Shown here one piece after another: positions 24,885 through 34,049 of a stretch of 64,000 bases of DNA. The notes under the pieces are model-generated. The model was not told the DNA's origin. It saw nothing but the letters and a program-made list of their open reading frames with translations, and did not search any database. Source of the DNA: Oceanihabitans gracilariae (GTDB lineage: Bacteria; Bacteroidota; Bacteroidia; Flavobacteriales; Flavobacteriaceae); NCBI RefSeq assembly GCF_042684485.1, contig NZ_JBHULM010000004.1:1-64000 (forward strand). The letters run 5' to 3'. Made by a program: the position numbers and the translations under genes. Each line of letters begins with the position of its first letter. Within the stretch, counting starts at the first letter, position 1.

Positions 24885-25904
24885 TTAACCGACATTTGCA
24901 GATTTAACGGTTGTAATAATTCTTCCAGCAATTTTATATGGATCTCCATTAGAAGCAGGTCTTCTGTCTTCTAACCATCCTTTCCATCCTTTTTCTACTG
25001 TAATAATAGGGATTCTTATTGAAGCTCCTCTATCAGAAATACCATAACTAAAGTCGTGTATAGAAGCAGTTTCGTGTTCTCCTGTTAAACGTTGGTCGTT
25101 AAACTCTCCGTAAACAGCAATGTGTTCTGCTACAACTGGTCTAAATGCTTCACATATTTTTTCGTAAGTTTCTTTACTTCCACAAGTTCTTAATACTGAA
25201 TTAGAGAAGTTTGCATGCATTCCAGAACCATTCCAATCCATATCTTTACCTAATGGTTTTGGGTGGTATTCTATATAGTAACCATATTGTTCTGTTAAAC
25301 GATCTAGTAAGTAACGAGCAACCCAAATTTCGTCTCCAGCTTTTTTAGCGCCTTTTGCAAATAATTGAAACTCCCATTGTCCTGAAGCAACTTCTTGGTT
25401 AATACCTTCAAAGTTTAAACCTGCAGCAATACATAAATCTGCATGTTCTTCAACTAAATCTCTACCATGTGTATGTTTTCCTCCAACAGAACAGTAATAC
25501 ATACCTTGTGGAGCAGGATAACCACCAATAGGGAAACCTAATGGTAATTGTGTCTGTGTATCCATAATAAAGTATTCTTGCTCAAATCCAAACCAGAAAT
25601 CATTATCGTCATCATCAATTGTTGCTCTTCCGTTAGAAATGTGTGGTGTTCCATCTGCATTTAAAACTTCAGTCATTACTAAGTATCCATTCTTTCTTGC
25701 AGGATCTGGATAAATAGCAACAGGTTTTAATAAACAATCTGAAGATCCACCAGATGCTTGTCTTGTTGATGAGCCATCAAAAGACCAAATTGGACAGTCT
25801 TCTAATTTACCACTAAAGTCTTCTTCAACTTTAGTTTTACTTCTCATGTTTTGTGTTGGTTTATAGCCATCCAACCAAATATACTCTAGTTTCGATTTAC
25901 TCAT
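24885..25904 (-). CDS. Glutamine synthetase, class II (eukaryotic-type, beta-grasp)
   Basis: 339 aa from the ATG at 25904 (MSKSKLEYIWLDGYKPTQNM). A longer frame to 25940 adds 12 residues not conserved in the family. The length, the opening WLDGYKPTQNMRSKTK and the segments WSFDGSSTRQA, FGFEQEYFIMD, GINQEVASGQWEFQ and NGSGMHANFS match class II glutamine synthetases. It makes glutamine from glutamate, ammonia and ATP. Flavobacteriia often carry it beside a class III enzyme, as here (divergent, start 188 bp away). A good -7 box, TATATTTG on the minus strand, is at 25938-25945. The pair probably responds to nitrogen supply. Confidence 0.93.
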   Translation of the reverse strand: MSKSKLEYIWLDGYKPTQNMRSKTKVEEDFSGKLEDCPIWSFDGSSTRQASGGSSDCLLKPVAIYPDPARKNGYLVMTEVLNADGTPHISNGRATIDDDDNDFWFGFEQEYFIMDTQTQLPLGFPIGGYPAPQGMYYCSVGGKHTHGRDLVEEHADLCIAAGLNFEGINQEVASGQWEFQLFAKGAKKAGDEIWVARYLLDRLTEQYGYYIEYHPKPLGKDMDWNGSGMHANFSNSVLRTCGSKETYEKICEAFRPVVAEHIAVYGEFNDQRLTGEHETASIHDFSYGISDRGASIRIPIITVEKGWKGWLEDRRPASNGDPYKIAGRIITTVKSANVG

Positions 25905-25937
25905 AATTAATATTCGTTGTGTTAATAAATGATGGAG

Positions 25938-25945
25938 CAAATATA
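25938..25945 (-). promoter_or_regulatory. -7 box of the class II glutamine synthetase gene
   Basis: TATATTTG on the minus strand matches TAnnTTTG, 33 bp before the chosen ATG. This supports starting at 25904, because the longer start at 25940 would lie inside the box. No good -33 box is seen. Confidence 0.5.
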
Positions 25946-26014
25946 ACTATTTTTCGGTTTGGCCTATAAAAAAATAGGAGTCTTCGTTTAAATTTTATTA
26001 AATTACTGTTAATA

Positions 26015-26033
26015 ACCCTATATTTTTTAGGGT
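26015..26033. promoter_or_regulatory. Palindrome between the two glutamine synthetase genes
   Basis: ACCCTA-N7-TAGGGT lies in the divergent promoter region, 10 bp before a TATCTTGC -7-like sequence (26043-26050) of the class III gene. It may be a regulator site; no factor can be named. Confidence 0.4.
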
Positions 26034-26091
26034 ATTGTTTTTTATCTTGCCTAAAAATAGTAATTTCATAAAATAATTTTAAAACATATAT

Positions 26092-28278
26092 ATGTCAACA
26101 TTAAGATTTCATGCTGTAAAACAAACCTATCAAAGAGAACCTGTTCATATTGAGGAGAATGAGCGTCGTTCTAGCATTTTTGGGGCTAATGTTTTTAATG
26201 AAGATACCATGCGTCAATATTTAACTAAAGAGGCTTTTAATAGTGTGCAAGATGCTATTAAAAATGGATCTAAGATAGAAAGAGTAGTAGCAGATCATAT
26301 CTCTACAGGAATGAAAGAATGGGCTATTTCTAAGGGTGTTACACATTATACACATTGGTTTCAGCCATTAACTGGAGCTACTGCAGAAAAACATGATGCC
26401 TTTTTTGAACCCATAGGAAACGGAAGAGCAATAGAGAAATTTGGAGGTGGACAATTAGTACAACAAGAACCTGATGCTTCTAGTTTTCCTAATGGAGGAA
26501 TTAGAAATACCTTTGAAGCTCGTGGTTACACCGCTTGGGATCCTACTTCTCCAGCATTTATTTATGGTACAACACTTTGTGTGCCAACGGTTTTTGTTTC
26601 GTATACAGGAGAAGCTTTAGATTATAAAACACCTTTACTTCGTGCCTTGCAAGCAGTAGATCAAGCTGCAGTTGCTGTGTGTAAATATTTTGATAAAAAT
26701 GTTAAAAAGGTAAATGCCTCTTTGGGTTGGGAACAAGAATACTTTTTAATTGATTTGGCTTTGGCTAATTCTCGTCCAGATATTGTTTTAACAGGTAGAA
26801 CTTTATTAGGGCATTCACCTGCTAAAGGACAACAGTTAGACGACCATTACTTTGGTACTATACCAAATCGTGCTATGGCTTATATGCGTGATTTAGAAAC
26901 AGAATGTATGCTTCTTGGTATTCCTGTAAAAACCAGACATAATGAAGTTGCTCCTAATCAATTTGAATTAGCTCCTGTTTTTGATGAAGCTAATCTTGCA
27001 GTAGATCATAACTCCTTACTTATGGATGTTATGGATAAAATTGCTGCTCGTCATAATTTTAAAGTGCTTTTTCATGAAAAGCCATTTGCAGGTGTTAATG
27101 GTTCTGGTAAACATAACAATTGGAGTTTAGCAACAGATACAGGTGTAAACTTGTTGAGTCCAGGAAAAACACCAATGAGCAACCTGCAATTTTTAACCTT
27201 CTTTATTAATACTATTAAAGCGGTTTGTGATAATGAAGAATTACTGCGTGCTGCAATAGCGTCTGCTAGTAATGACCATCGTTTAGGTGCAAATGAAGCG
27301 CCTCCAGCAATTATTTCGGTGTTTATTGGTGAGCAATTAACCAAAACCTTAAGCGAACTTGAAAATGTTACTGCAGGTAAATTATCACCAGAAGAAAAAA
27401 CAGATTTAAAGTTAAATGTAGTAGGTAAAATTCCGGATGTGTTATTAGATAATACCGACAGAAATAGAACATCTCCTTTTGCTTTTACAGGAAATAAATT
27501 TGAATTTAGAGCAGTTGGTTCTACAGCTAATTGTGCTAACCCAATGACTGTTTTAAATGCTATTGTAGCAAAGCAGTTGGTAGAGTTTAAAGGAGAAGTA
27601 GATACTTTAATTGAAAAGAAGAAATTAAAAAAAGACGAAGCTATTTTTAACATCTTAAGAGAGTATATCAAGAAATCTAAAAATATACTTTTTGAAGGTA
27701 ATGGTTATGGTGAAGCTTGGGAAAAAGAAGCTAAAAAACGTGGACTTAGTAATAATAAAACCACACCAGAAGCGCTTAAAGCTAAAATATCTAAAAAAGC
27801 CATAGACCTTTATAAGGACTTAGGTGTTATGAATAAGGTAGAGGTAGAAGCACGTTATGAAATTGAAGTAGAGCAATACACCATGCGCTTACAAATTGAA
27901 AGTCGTACCTTGGGAGATATTGCTAGAAATCATATTGTTCCTACAGCTGTTAAGTATCAAAATATTTTAATTGAAAATGTAAGAGGACTTAAAGAAATTT
28001 ATGGTTCAGACTTTAAAAAATTTGCTAAAGAACAAATGGTCTTAATTGAAACAATTTCTGGACATTTAGAAGCTATAAATTCTAATGTTACTAAAATGAT
28101 TAACGAACGCAAAAAAGCAAACAACTTAGAGGATATAGAGAAAAAAGCAGATGCGTATTGTTTTAAGGTAAAACCTCTTTTTAGTGATATAAGATATCAT
28201 TGTGATAAATTAGAGTTATTAGTAGATGATACCCTTTGGCCATTAACCAAATACAGAGAGCTGTTGTTTACTAACTAA
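26092..28278 (+). CDS. glnN: Glutamine synthetase, class III
   Basis: 728 aa, the usual size of class III enzymes, about twice class I subunits. It carries the family pattern: FGANVFNEDTMRQYL near the N terminus, THWFQPLTGATAEKHDAF, SLGWEQEYFLID, TRHNEVAPNQFELAP and HEKPFAGVNGSGKHNNWS. These are the glutamate, metal and ATP sites. It makes glutamine from ammonia under ATP use. It is divergent from the class II gene, and control from the shared gap is likely. A terminator follows 24 bp after the stop. Two different glutamine synthetases side by side suggest separate use under different nitrogen conditions, which is inference. Confidence 0.96.
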   Translation: MSTLRFHAVKQTYQREPVHIEENERRSSIFGANVFNEDTMRQYLTKEAFNSVQDAIKNGSKIERVVADHISTGMKEWAISKGVTHYTHWFQPLTGATAEKHDAFFEPIGNGRAIEKFGGGQLVQQEPDASSFPNGGIRNTFEARGYTAWDPTSPAFIYGTTLCVPTVFVSYTGEALDYKTPLLRALQAVDQAAVAVCKYFDKNVKKVNASLGWEQEYFLIDLALANSRPDIVLTGRTLLGHSPAKGQQLDDHYFGTIPNRAMAYMRDLETECMLLGIPVKTRHNEVAPNQFELAPVFDEANLAVDHNSLLMDVMDKIAARHNFKVLFHEKPFAGVNGSGKHNNWSLATDTGVNLLSPGKTPMSNLQFLTFFINTIKAVCDNEELLRAAIASASNDHRLGANEAPPAIISVFIGEQLTKTLSELENVTAGKLSPEEKTDLKLNVVGKIPDVLLDNTDRNRTSPFAFTGNKFEFRAVGSTANCANPMTVLNAIVAKQLVEFKGEVDTLIEKKKLKKDEAIFNILREYIKKSKNILFEGNGYGEAWEKEAKKRGLSNNKTTPEALKAKISKKAIDLYKDLGVMNKVEVEARYEIEVEQYTMRLQIESRTLGDIARNHIVPTAVKYQNILIENVRGLKEIYGSDFKKFAKEQMVLIETISGHLEAINSNVTKMINERKKANNLEDIEKKADAYCFKVKPLFSDIRYHCDKLELLVDDTLWPLTKYRELLFTN

Positions 28279-28301
28279 TCGTTTAACAGCAATAAATAAG
28301 T

Positions 28302-28331
28302 AAGGTCACTTTAATAAAAGTGGCCTTTTTT
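28302..28331 (+). terminator. Terminator of the class III glutamine synthetase gene
   Basis: AAGGTCACTTT (28302-28312) pairs with AAAGTGGCCTT (28317-28327, one G-T pair) around AATA, followed by T residues. Confidence 0.85.
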
Positions 28332-28462
28332 ATTGCAGAAAATTTAATTGATTGTCGTTTATCTAAAATAATTCGCAGATTATCGAAATATTTGATATAT
28401 AGTCTTTTAGTGCTTCTTTTTTCTGTATTTTAGCCTTGCTATTAATCAATAATCAATTTAAT

Positions 28463-28603
28463 ATGAAGAGGCTTTTTCTAAGTGTCCTTATGCTTATGGT
28501 TGCGACCTTTATCTTCTCGCAAGCAAATAATGAAAATGAGGATCAGGATTTCAACAAAGATTTAGTACAGAATAATCAAAGTATTCAAAAAGATAATAAC
28601 TAA
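28463..28603 (+). CDS. Short secreted peptide, unknown function (46 aa)
   Basis: 46 aa, MKRLFLSVLMLMVATFIFSQ followed by a polar, Asn/Asp/Gln-rich mature part of about 26 residues (ANNENEDQDF through to IQKDNN). The signal peptide is typical of this genome (ends FSQ/A). A terminator at 28660-28695 follows, so it forms its own transcription unit between the glutamine synthetase and the next secreted protein gene. No family is recognised. The clear signal peptide and independent terminator argue for a real gene; the function is unknown. Confidence 0.6.
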   Translation: MKRLFLSVLMLMVATFIFSQANNENEDQDFNKDLVQNNQSIQKDNN

Positions 28604-28659
28604 TTTTAGTTAGTAAATGACTTGATGAGTTATTTTGTGTTAATTTAAGTATTATCAAT

Positions 28660-28695
28660 AAAGACAAATAGAGGTTTCTCATTTGTCTTTTTTTT
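28660..28695 (+). terminator. Terminator after the 46-aa peptide gene
   Basis: AAAGACAAAT (28660-28669) pairs with ATTTGTCTTT (28681-28690), followed by T residues. Confidence 0.8.
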
Positions 28696-28725
28696 ATAAA
28701 ACCAACCCCAAAATAGTAGGCTATT

Positions 28726-29397
28726 ATGAAAGTACAATTAAAACCAGTTTTTGCAGTGTTATTTCTGTGTTTTTGTTTCACACAAGCTAATGCACAAACC
28801 CAAAATGAAGAGGATAAAGAATTAAAAGACAATACCGAAATTACATTACAAAAGTATAGAGCAGATAATGTTGTTACTGCTGCTTTAGGTATTGCTATTA
28901 TTAATGGTGATTACTCAAACCCTTTATTTGAGTTTTATGGCCAAATAGGTTATAAAAGATATATTAATCCATATATAAATATAAATGCGACCTATAACAA
29001 ATTTAATCTCGGTTATAAAGATGTAATTAATAAAGGCTATATGTCTTTTGATTTAAATGTAGAAAGCACACTTATGCCTTATAAATTATTTACGCCATTT
29101 GTTTTTGCAGGAGGAGGTATTAATGCTAGTAATCATTTTTTAGAAAAAACCCTTAAATTACAAGGAGGTTTAGGAGTAGAGTATTTGGTTTTAGAAGACT
29201 TTGGGGTAAAATTGTTTACAGAATATAACCATGCCTTTGAAGATAATTTAGATGAAAAAATTTATGGTAATGCAAATGATGCCTTTTGGCGAATAGGTTT
29301 TGGTGTTAATTATTACTTTGGTATTGCTAACAAAAAGAACAAAATACCAGCAGAAACTAAAACAATTATTAATTCCAATCCAATAATTTATAAATAA
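28726..29397 (+). CDS. Outer-membrane beta-barrel protein, unknown function
   Basis: 223 aa with a signal peptide (1-24, ending ANAQ). The mature part shows alternating strands with aromatic girdles (LFEFYGQIGYKRYINPYIN, YMSFDLNVESTLMPY, LFTPFVFAGGGINAS, FWRIGFGVNYYFG), typical of an 8-10 strand barrel. The region after GIANKKNK is a short polar tail. Similar proteins are found with curli-secretion (CsgG) genes or TraO-like annotations, but no such partner is here. It lies upstream of purM in the same direction with a 40-bp gap, so readthrough is possible. Confidence 0.75.
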   Translation: MKVQLKPVFAVLFLCFCFTQANAQTQNEEDKELKDNTEITLQKYRADNVVTAALGIAIINGDYSNPLFEFYGQIGYKRYINPYININATYNKFNLGYKDVINKGYMSFDLNVESTLMPYKLFTPFVFAGGGINASNHFLEKTLKLQGGLGVEYLVLEDFGVKLFTEYNHAFEDNLDEKIYGNANDAFWRIGFGVNYYFGIANKKNKIPAETKTIINSNPIIYK

Positions 29398-29437
29398 CTA
29401 AAATACAATTCTTATTTTTGTGGCTCAAAACATACTC

Positions 29438-30616
29438 ATGAGCCAAGATATAAGTAAAAGATATGCACAACGTGGCGTTTCTGCTTCTAAAGAAGATGTG
29501 CACAATGCAATTAAAAACATTGATAAAGGATTGTTTCCAAAAGCATTCTGTAAAATTGTTCCAGATTATTTAACTAATGATGATGCTTATTGCTTAATCA
29601 TGCATGCAGATGGTGCAGGTACAAAATCTTCGCTTGCGTATATGTACTGGAAAGAAACAGGAGATGTTTCTGTCTGGAAAGGCATTGCTCAAGATGCTTT
29701 AATCATGAATATTGACGACTTACTTTGTGTTGGTGCAACAGACAATATCATGCTTTCTTCTACTATTGGTAGAAATAAAAATCTAATTCCTGGTGAAGTC
29801 ATTTCTGCTATTATTAATGGTACAGAAGAACTTATTCAAGACTTAAAAACTTTTGGTGTAACAATTCATTCTACAGGAGGCGAAACAGCAGACGTAGGTG
29901 ACTTGGTAAGAACGATTATTGTAGATTCTACAGTAACAGCAAGAATGAAACGCGAAGATGTTATAGATAATGCAAACATAAAACCAGGAGATGTTATTGT
30001 TGGTCTTGAAAGTTTTGGGCAAGCAACTTATGAAAAGGAGTACAATGGTGGAATGGGAAGTAACGGTTTAACTTCTGCAAGACATGATGTGTTTGCTAAA
30101 TATTTAGCAGAAAAATATCCTGAAAGTTTTGATGCTTCTGTACCAGAAGATTTAGTGTATTCTGGTAATGTAAAATTAACAGATGCAGTAGCAGATGCTC
30201 CAATAGATGCTGGTAAACTAGTTTTATCTCCTACAAGAACGTATGCGCCAATTATTAGTGCTATTTTGTCTAAATACAATAGTGATAAGCTACACGGAAT
30301 GGTACACTGTTCTGGAGGAGCACAAACTAAAATACTTCACTTTATTGAAAACCTACATATTATTAAAGATAATATGTTTGCAATACCACCTTTATTTAAA
30401 CTTATTCAAGAGCAATCTAAAACAGATTGGAAAGAAATGTACCAAGTATTTAACTGTGGTCATAGAATGGAACTTTACGTAAGTCCGGAAATAGCAGAAG
30501 ATATTATCGCTATTTCTAAATCCTTTAATGTTGATGCTAAAATAGTTGGACGTGTAGAGGCTTCAGAAAGTAAAAAATTAACAATAAAAAGTGAATTCGG
30601 GACGTTTGCATATTAG
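29438..30616 (+). CDS. purM: Phosphoribosylformylglycinamidine cyclo-ligase (AIR synthase)
   Basis: 392 aa from the ATG at 29438 (MSQDISKRYAQRGVSASKED). A GTG at 29420 would add six residues and overlap a -7-like TATTTTTG at 29413-29420, so it is rejected. The chain has the PurM fold markers IMHADGAGTKSSLAY, QDALIMNIDDLLCVGA and STGGETADVGD. It closes the imidazole ring in purine synthesis by converting FGAM to AIR with ATP. It is the long Bacteroidota version, about 50 residues longer than E. coli PurM. No other purine gene adjoins it, although purU (36492) is in the same neighbourhood. Confidence 0.93.
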   Translation: MSQDISKRYAQRGVSASKEDVHNAIKNIDKGLFPKAFCKIVPDYLTNDDAYCLIMHADGAGTKSSLAYMYWKETGDVSVWKGIAQDALIMNIDDLLCVGATDNIMLSSTIGRNKNLIPGEVISAIINGTEELIQDLKTFGVTIHSTGGETADVGDLVRTIIVDSTVTARMKREDVIDNANIKPGDVIVGLESFGQATYEKEYNGGMGSNGLTSARHDVFAKYLAEKYPESFDASVPEDLVYSGNVKLTDAVADAPIDAGKLVLSPTRTYAPIISAILSKYNSDKLHGMVHCSGGAQTKILHFIENLHIIKDNMFAIPPLFKLIQEQSKTDWKEMYQVFNCGHRMELYVSPEIAEDIIAISKSFNVDAKIVGRVEASESKKLTIKSEFGTFAY

Positions 30617-30693
30617 TAAATCGTTAAAATTAGTTAAAACCCTTAATCCTTATTATTGTACTATTTATTTTAGTATGCTATTAAATTTTACGT

Positions 30694-31659
30694 ATGAAAA
30701 AGTTTCTTATACTATTTGTAGTATTCTTTATCCAATTTAGCCAAGCACAAACAGATTCTACAGCTGTAGCTAAAGATTTTGATATAGATTTTCCGAAATG
30801 GAAAAACAAAAATGTAGCAACCTTAGATGTTAGCGAAGTAGCCTTTGTAAACTGGAATTCTGGAGGTAGTAACTCTATTTCAGCATTACTAGGTATTGCT
30901 AGTGAAGCAAATTATAGATACAAGCATTTTTTTTGGAATAATAATATTAATATTCGCTATGGTGTTAATAAGCAACAGGATCAAGAGTTAAGAAAAACCG
31001 AAGATTTAATTGAAATTAACTCTGAAGTAGGATTTAGAAGAGACACTTTAAGCAACTGGTTTTATACCTCTAAATTTAATTTTAAAACACAGTTTACAAA
31101 TGGGTATACTTACCCAGATACTTCTAACGCAATTTCTAAATTAATGGCACCTGGTTATTTGTTTTATGGAGCAGGAATTGAATATGGGAAAAGAATGGAT
31201 AACTTGTCTGTTTACTTTTCTCCAGCTACTATAAAAACAACTTTTGTGTTAGATCAAGACTTAGCAGATGCTGGTTCCTTTGGTGTAGAACCTGCCGTTT
31301 TAGATGAAGAAGGTAATGTGGTAAAAGAAGGAGAGCAAGTAAGAAATGAGTTTGGTATTTTACTTACTAATGCCTACGAAACAGAAATAGCCGCAAATAT
31401 TTATATGAAACATTCTGTGAATTTTTATACCGATTATCTTAATGATTTCGGAAACATAGATGTTGATTGGCAAGTGAACCTTGATTTTAAAGTAAATAAC
31501 TACGTTAGAGCAAACCTAGGTTCGCATTTAAAGTATGATAACGATGTAAAAAATCTTATTGCTATAGATGAAGAAGCCGAAGAAGTAGAATATCTTGAGG
31601 AAGGAGCAAGAATACAATGGAAACAAATACTTGGTATTGGTGTAATTGTTGATTTTTAA
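30694..31659 (+). CDS. DUF3078 domain-containing secreted protein
   Basis: 321 aa with a signal peptide (1-18, ending QAQ). It opens WKNKNVATLDVSEVAFVNWNSGGSNSISALLG, the signature of DUF3078 proteins of Bacteroidota, and continues with barrel-like strands. It ends IQWKQILGIGVIVDF with a terminal Phe typical of outer-membrane proteins. It is therefore probably an outer-membrane barrel. Known members have no firm function. It sits 78 bp after purM and is convergent with a small membrane protein gene. Confidence 0.88.
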   Translation: MKKFLILFVVFFIQFSQAQTDSTAVAKDFDIDFPKWKNKNVATLDVSEVAFVNWNSGGSNSISALLGIASEANYRYKHFFWNNNINIRYGVNKQQDQELRKTEDLIEINSEVGFRRDTLSNWFYTSKFNFKTQFTNGYTYPDTSNAISKLMAPGYLFYGAGIEYGKRMDNLSVYFSPATIKTTFVLDQDLADAGSFGVEPAVLDEEGNVVKEGEQVRNEFGILLTNAYETEIAANIYMKHSVNFYTDYLNDFGNIDVDWQVNLDFKVNNYVRANLGSHLKYDNDVKNLIAIDEEAEEVEYLEEGARIQWKQILGIGVIVDF

Positions 31660-31667
31660 ATCCTATA

Positions 31668-31955
31668 TTATGTAAATCCTTTTACTAAAAAAAGGAAAGG
31701 TATAGATACAAAACAGTCTATTATAAATAAAAAACACAGTAGTCTTAGGTTAGAGATTCCTGCTATTTTATAGAACCCTATTTTCTTTCTAACACTACAA
31801 TCTTTTAGTAGTAACCATCCCAAAGTCATTAAAAAGACCTTGGTTAAAATAGTAAGTAAAAAGCTATTACTTGCCATTAATACCAGAAGGTTTATGGTAA
31901 AAGACCACAGAAATAGTGGCTTGTAATAGGCAAATATGCATTTTAGTAGTTTCAT
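31668..31955 (-). CDS. Small integral membrane protein, unknown function
   Basis: 95 aa from the ATG at 31955 (MKLLKCIFAYYKPLFLW). A longer frame to 32054 adds residues that would run into the RF1 gene promoter, so it is less likely. Three hydrophobic helices are visible (about 13-30, 31-48 and 70-92) with a basic stretch between the second and third (KDCSVRKK). I recall similar small membrane proteins in Flavobacteriaceae, with a KxLxFYxxxGxSxxxL motif near the middle. Only 8 bp separate its stop from that of the convergent DUF3078 gene. No function is known. Confidence 0.6.
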   Translation of the reverse strand: MKLLKCIFAYYKPLFLWSFTINLLVLMASNSFLLTILTKVFLMTLGWLLLKDCSVRKKIGFYKIAGISNLRLLCFLFIIDCFVSIPFLFLVKGFT

Positions 31956-32071
31956 GAGTATTATAAAACGCAAAACACCGATAATTATTTTTATCGCAAT
32001 ATTGCTACCTAATCCATAATATAAAATCCATAAATTATCGTATTTTTGACACACAATTTTTTAGAAGATAC

Positions 32072-33148
32072 ATGTTAGAGAAATTACAAATAGTAAAACA
32101 ACGTTTTGATGAGGTTAGTGATTTAATCATTCAACCAGATATTATATCTGATCAAAAACGTTATGTAGAATTAAATAAAGAATACAAAGACTTACGCTTG
32201 TTAATGGATAAGCGTGAAGAATACATAGAGTATACCAATAATTTAGCCGAAGCAGAAGAAATAATTGCAGATGGTAGTGATGCCGAAATGGTTGAAATGG
32301 CCAAAATGCAATATGAAGAAGCTAAAGAAGCTATTCCTAAGTTAGACGAAGAAATTCGTGTTCTATTAATACCTAAAGATCCGCAAGACTCTAAAAACGC
32401 TGTAGTAGAATTACGTGCAGGAACAGGAGGAGACGAAGCAAGTATCTTTGCAGGAGATTTATTTAGAATGTACTCTAAATACTGCGAAAGCAAAGGTTGG
32501 AAAGTAGATACTGTAGATTATAGCGAAGGTACTAATGGTGGATTTAAAGAAATTCAGTTTGAAGTATCAGGAGAAGATGTTTACGGAACTTTAAAATTTG
32601 AAGCAGGAGTACATCGTGTGCAACGTGTACCACAAACCGAAACACAAGGTCGTGTACATACTAGTGCAGCAACTGTAATGGTATTTCCTGAAGCCGAAGA
32701 GTTTGATGTAGATATCAACCCTAAAGATGTACGTATCGATTTTTTCTGTTCTTCTGGTCCAGGTGGTCAATCTGTAAATACAACCTATTCAGCGGTACGT
32801 TTAACACACATACCTACAGGATTAGTAGCGCAATGTCAAGACCAAAAATCTCAGCATAAAAATAAAGAGAAAGCTTTCAAAGTTTTACGTTCTAGATTAT
32901 ACGATTTAGAATTAGCTAAAAAAATGGAAGAAGATGCTGCCTTACGTGGTACTATGGTAACTTCTGGTGATAGAAGTGCTAAAATTAGAACGTATAACTA
33001 TTCACAAGGTCGTGTAACCGATCACAGAATTGGATTAACCCTTTACGATTTGCAAAATATTGTAAACGGAGACATTCAAAAAATTATAGACGAATTACAA
33101 CTAGCAGATAACACAGAGAAGTTAAAAGCTAGTGACGAACATATTTAA
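32072..33148 (+). CDS. prfA: Peptide chain release factor 1 (RF1)
   Basis: 358 aa. The catalytic GGQ motif is at residues 231-233 in SSGPGGQSVNTTYSAVRLTH, followed by the basic KSQHKNKEKAFKVLRSRL helix. The N-terminal coiled region and the codon-recognition domain (EAGVHRVQRVPQTE, GRVHTSAATVMVFPE) are complete. It ends translation at UAA and UAG codons. A -7-like TATTTTTG is at 32041-32048. The terminator at 33156-33182 separates it from pyrF. There is no sign of a fused methyltransferase gene, and prmC is not nearby. Confidence 0.96.
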   Translation: MLEKLQIVKQRFDEVSDLIIQPDIISDQKRYVELNKEYKDLRLLMDKREEYIEYTNNLAEAEEIIADGSDAEMVEMAKMQYEEAKEAIPKLDEEIRVLLIPKDPQDSKNAVVELRAGTGGDEASIFAGDLFRMYSKYCESKGWKVDTVDYSEGTNGGFKEIQFEVSGEDVYGTLKFEAGVHRVQRVPQTETQGRVHTSAATVMVFPEAEEFDVDINPKDVRIDFFCSSGPGGQSVNTTYSAVRLTHIPTGLVAQCQDQKSQHKNKEKAFKVLRSRLYDLELAKKMEEDAALRGTMVTSGDRSAKIRTYNYSQGRVTDHRIGLTLYDLQNIVNGDIQKIIDELQLADNTEKLKASDEHI

Positions 33149-33155
33149 TAATAAC

Positions 33156-33182
33156 AAGCCTCTTTTTTTGAGGCTTTTTTTT
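33156..33182 (+). terminator. Terminator of prfA
   Basis: AAGCCTC (33156-33162), seven T residues, GAGGCTT (33170-33176), then T residues. It ends only 5 bp before the pyrF ATG, so pyrF may depend on readthrough or on a promoter inside prfA. Confidence 0.85.
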
Positions 33183-33187
33183 ATAGC

Positions 33188-34006
33188 ATGACAACACAAC
33201 AACTAACTGCACAAATTATAAAGAAAAAATCCTTTCTATGCATAGGATTAGATGTCGATTTAAATAAAATTCCAGAACATCTTTTAAAAGAAGAAGATCC
33301 TATATTTGCCTTTAATAAAGCAATTATAGATGCTACACATCACTTATGTGTAGCGTATAAACCAAACACAGCATTTTATGAAGCTTATGGTTTAAAAGGA
33401 TGGAAGGCTCTAGAAAAAACCATAAACTACTTAAACCAAAACCATCCAGATATTTTTACTATTGCAGATGCAAAACGTGGTGATATTGGTAATACAAGTA
33501 CTATGTATGCTAAAGCGTTTTTTGAAGATTTGGCGTTTGATAGTGTAACCGTTGCTCCATATATGGGAAAAGATTCGGTAGAACCTTTTTTAGCTTTTAA
33601 AGATAAACATACTATTATGTTGGCCTTAACTTCAAACCAAGGTGCTTTTGATTTTCAAACTAAAAAGGTAGAAGGTACTGAGTTGTATAAACAAGTTTTA
33701 GAAACTTCAAAAACTTGGGAAAATGCCGAAAACTTAATGTATGTAGTAGGTGCTACTAAAGCCGAATATTTTGCTGAAATAAGAAAAATTATACCGAATA
33801 GCTTTTTATTGGTACCAGGAGTTGGCGCTCAAGGCGGAAACTTACAAGAGGTTTGTAAATACGGAATGAGTGACAATGTAGGTTTATTAATCAACTCTTC
33901 TAGAGGAATTATTTACGCATCTAAAGAAGAAGATTTTGCACAAGCAGCTGCTACTAAAGCTAAAGAGCTACAAGAGCAAATGGAAGTTGTTTTAAACCAA
34001 AAATAA
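33188..34006 (+). CDS. pyrF: Orotidine 5'-phosphate decarboxylase (long form)
   Basis: 272 aa, the longer subfamily. The signature DAKRGDIGNTS (94-104) carries the catalytic Lys96 and Asp residues. FLCIGLDVDLNKIP at the N terminus binds UMP, and LLVPGVGAQGG is the phosphate-binding loop. It makes UMP by decarboxylating OMP, the last step of pyrimidine synthesis. It follows prfA closely, and a substrate-binding protein gene follows 43 bp downstream. This prfA-pyrF order is common in Flavobacteriaceae, as far as I recall. Confidence 0.95.
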   Translation: MTTQQLTAQIIKKKSFLCIGLDVDLNKIPEHLLKEEDPIFAFNKAIIDATHHLCVAYKPNTAFYEAYGLKGWKALEKTINYLNQNHPDIFTIADAKRGDIGNTSTMYAKAFFEDLAFDSVTVAPYMGKDSVEPFLAFKDKHTIMLALTSNQGAFDFQTKKVEGTELYKQVLETSKTWENAENLMYVVGATKAEYFAEIRKIIPNSFLLVPGVGAQGGNLQEVCKYGMSDNVGLLINSSRGIIYASKEEDFAQAAATKAKELQEQMEVVLNQK

Positions 34007-34049
34007 AGAGAACCTCCTTAGTAATTAAAACACTTAAGCAATCACCTGT

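Noticed and set aside
27072..27671. 199-aa minus-strand ORF
   Set aside because: It lies wholly inside the class III glutamine synthetase gene, whose motifs are intact.
28726..29397. TraO conjugation protein
   Set aside because: Barrel proteins of this look are sometimes labelled so, but no other conjugation gene is nearby.
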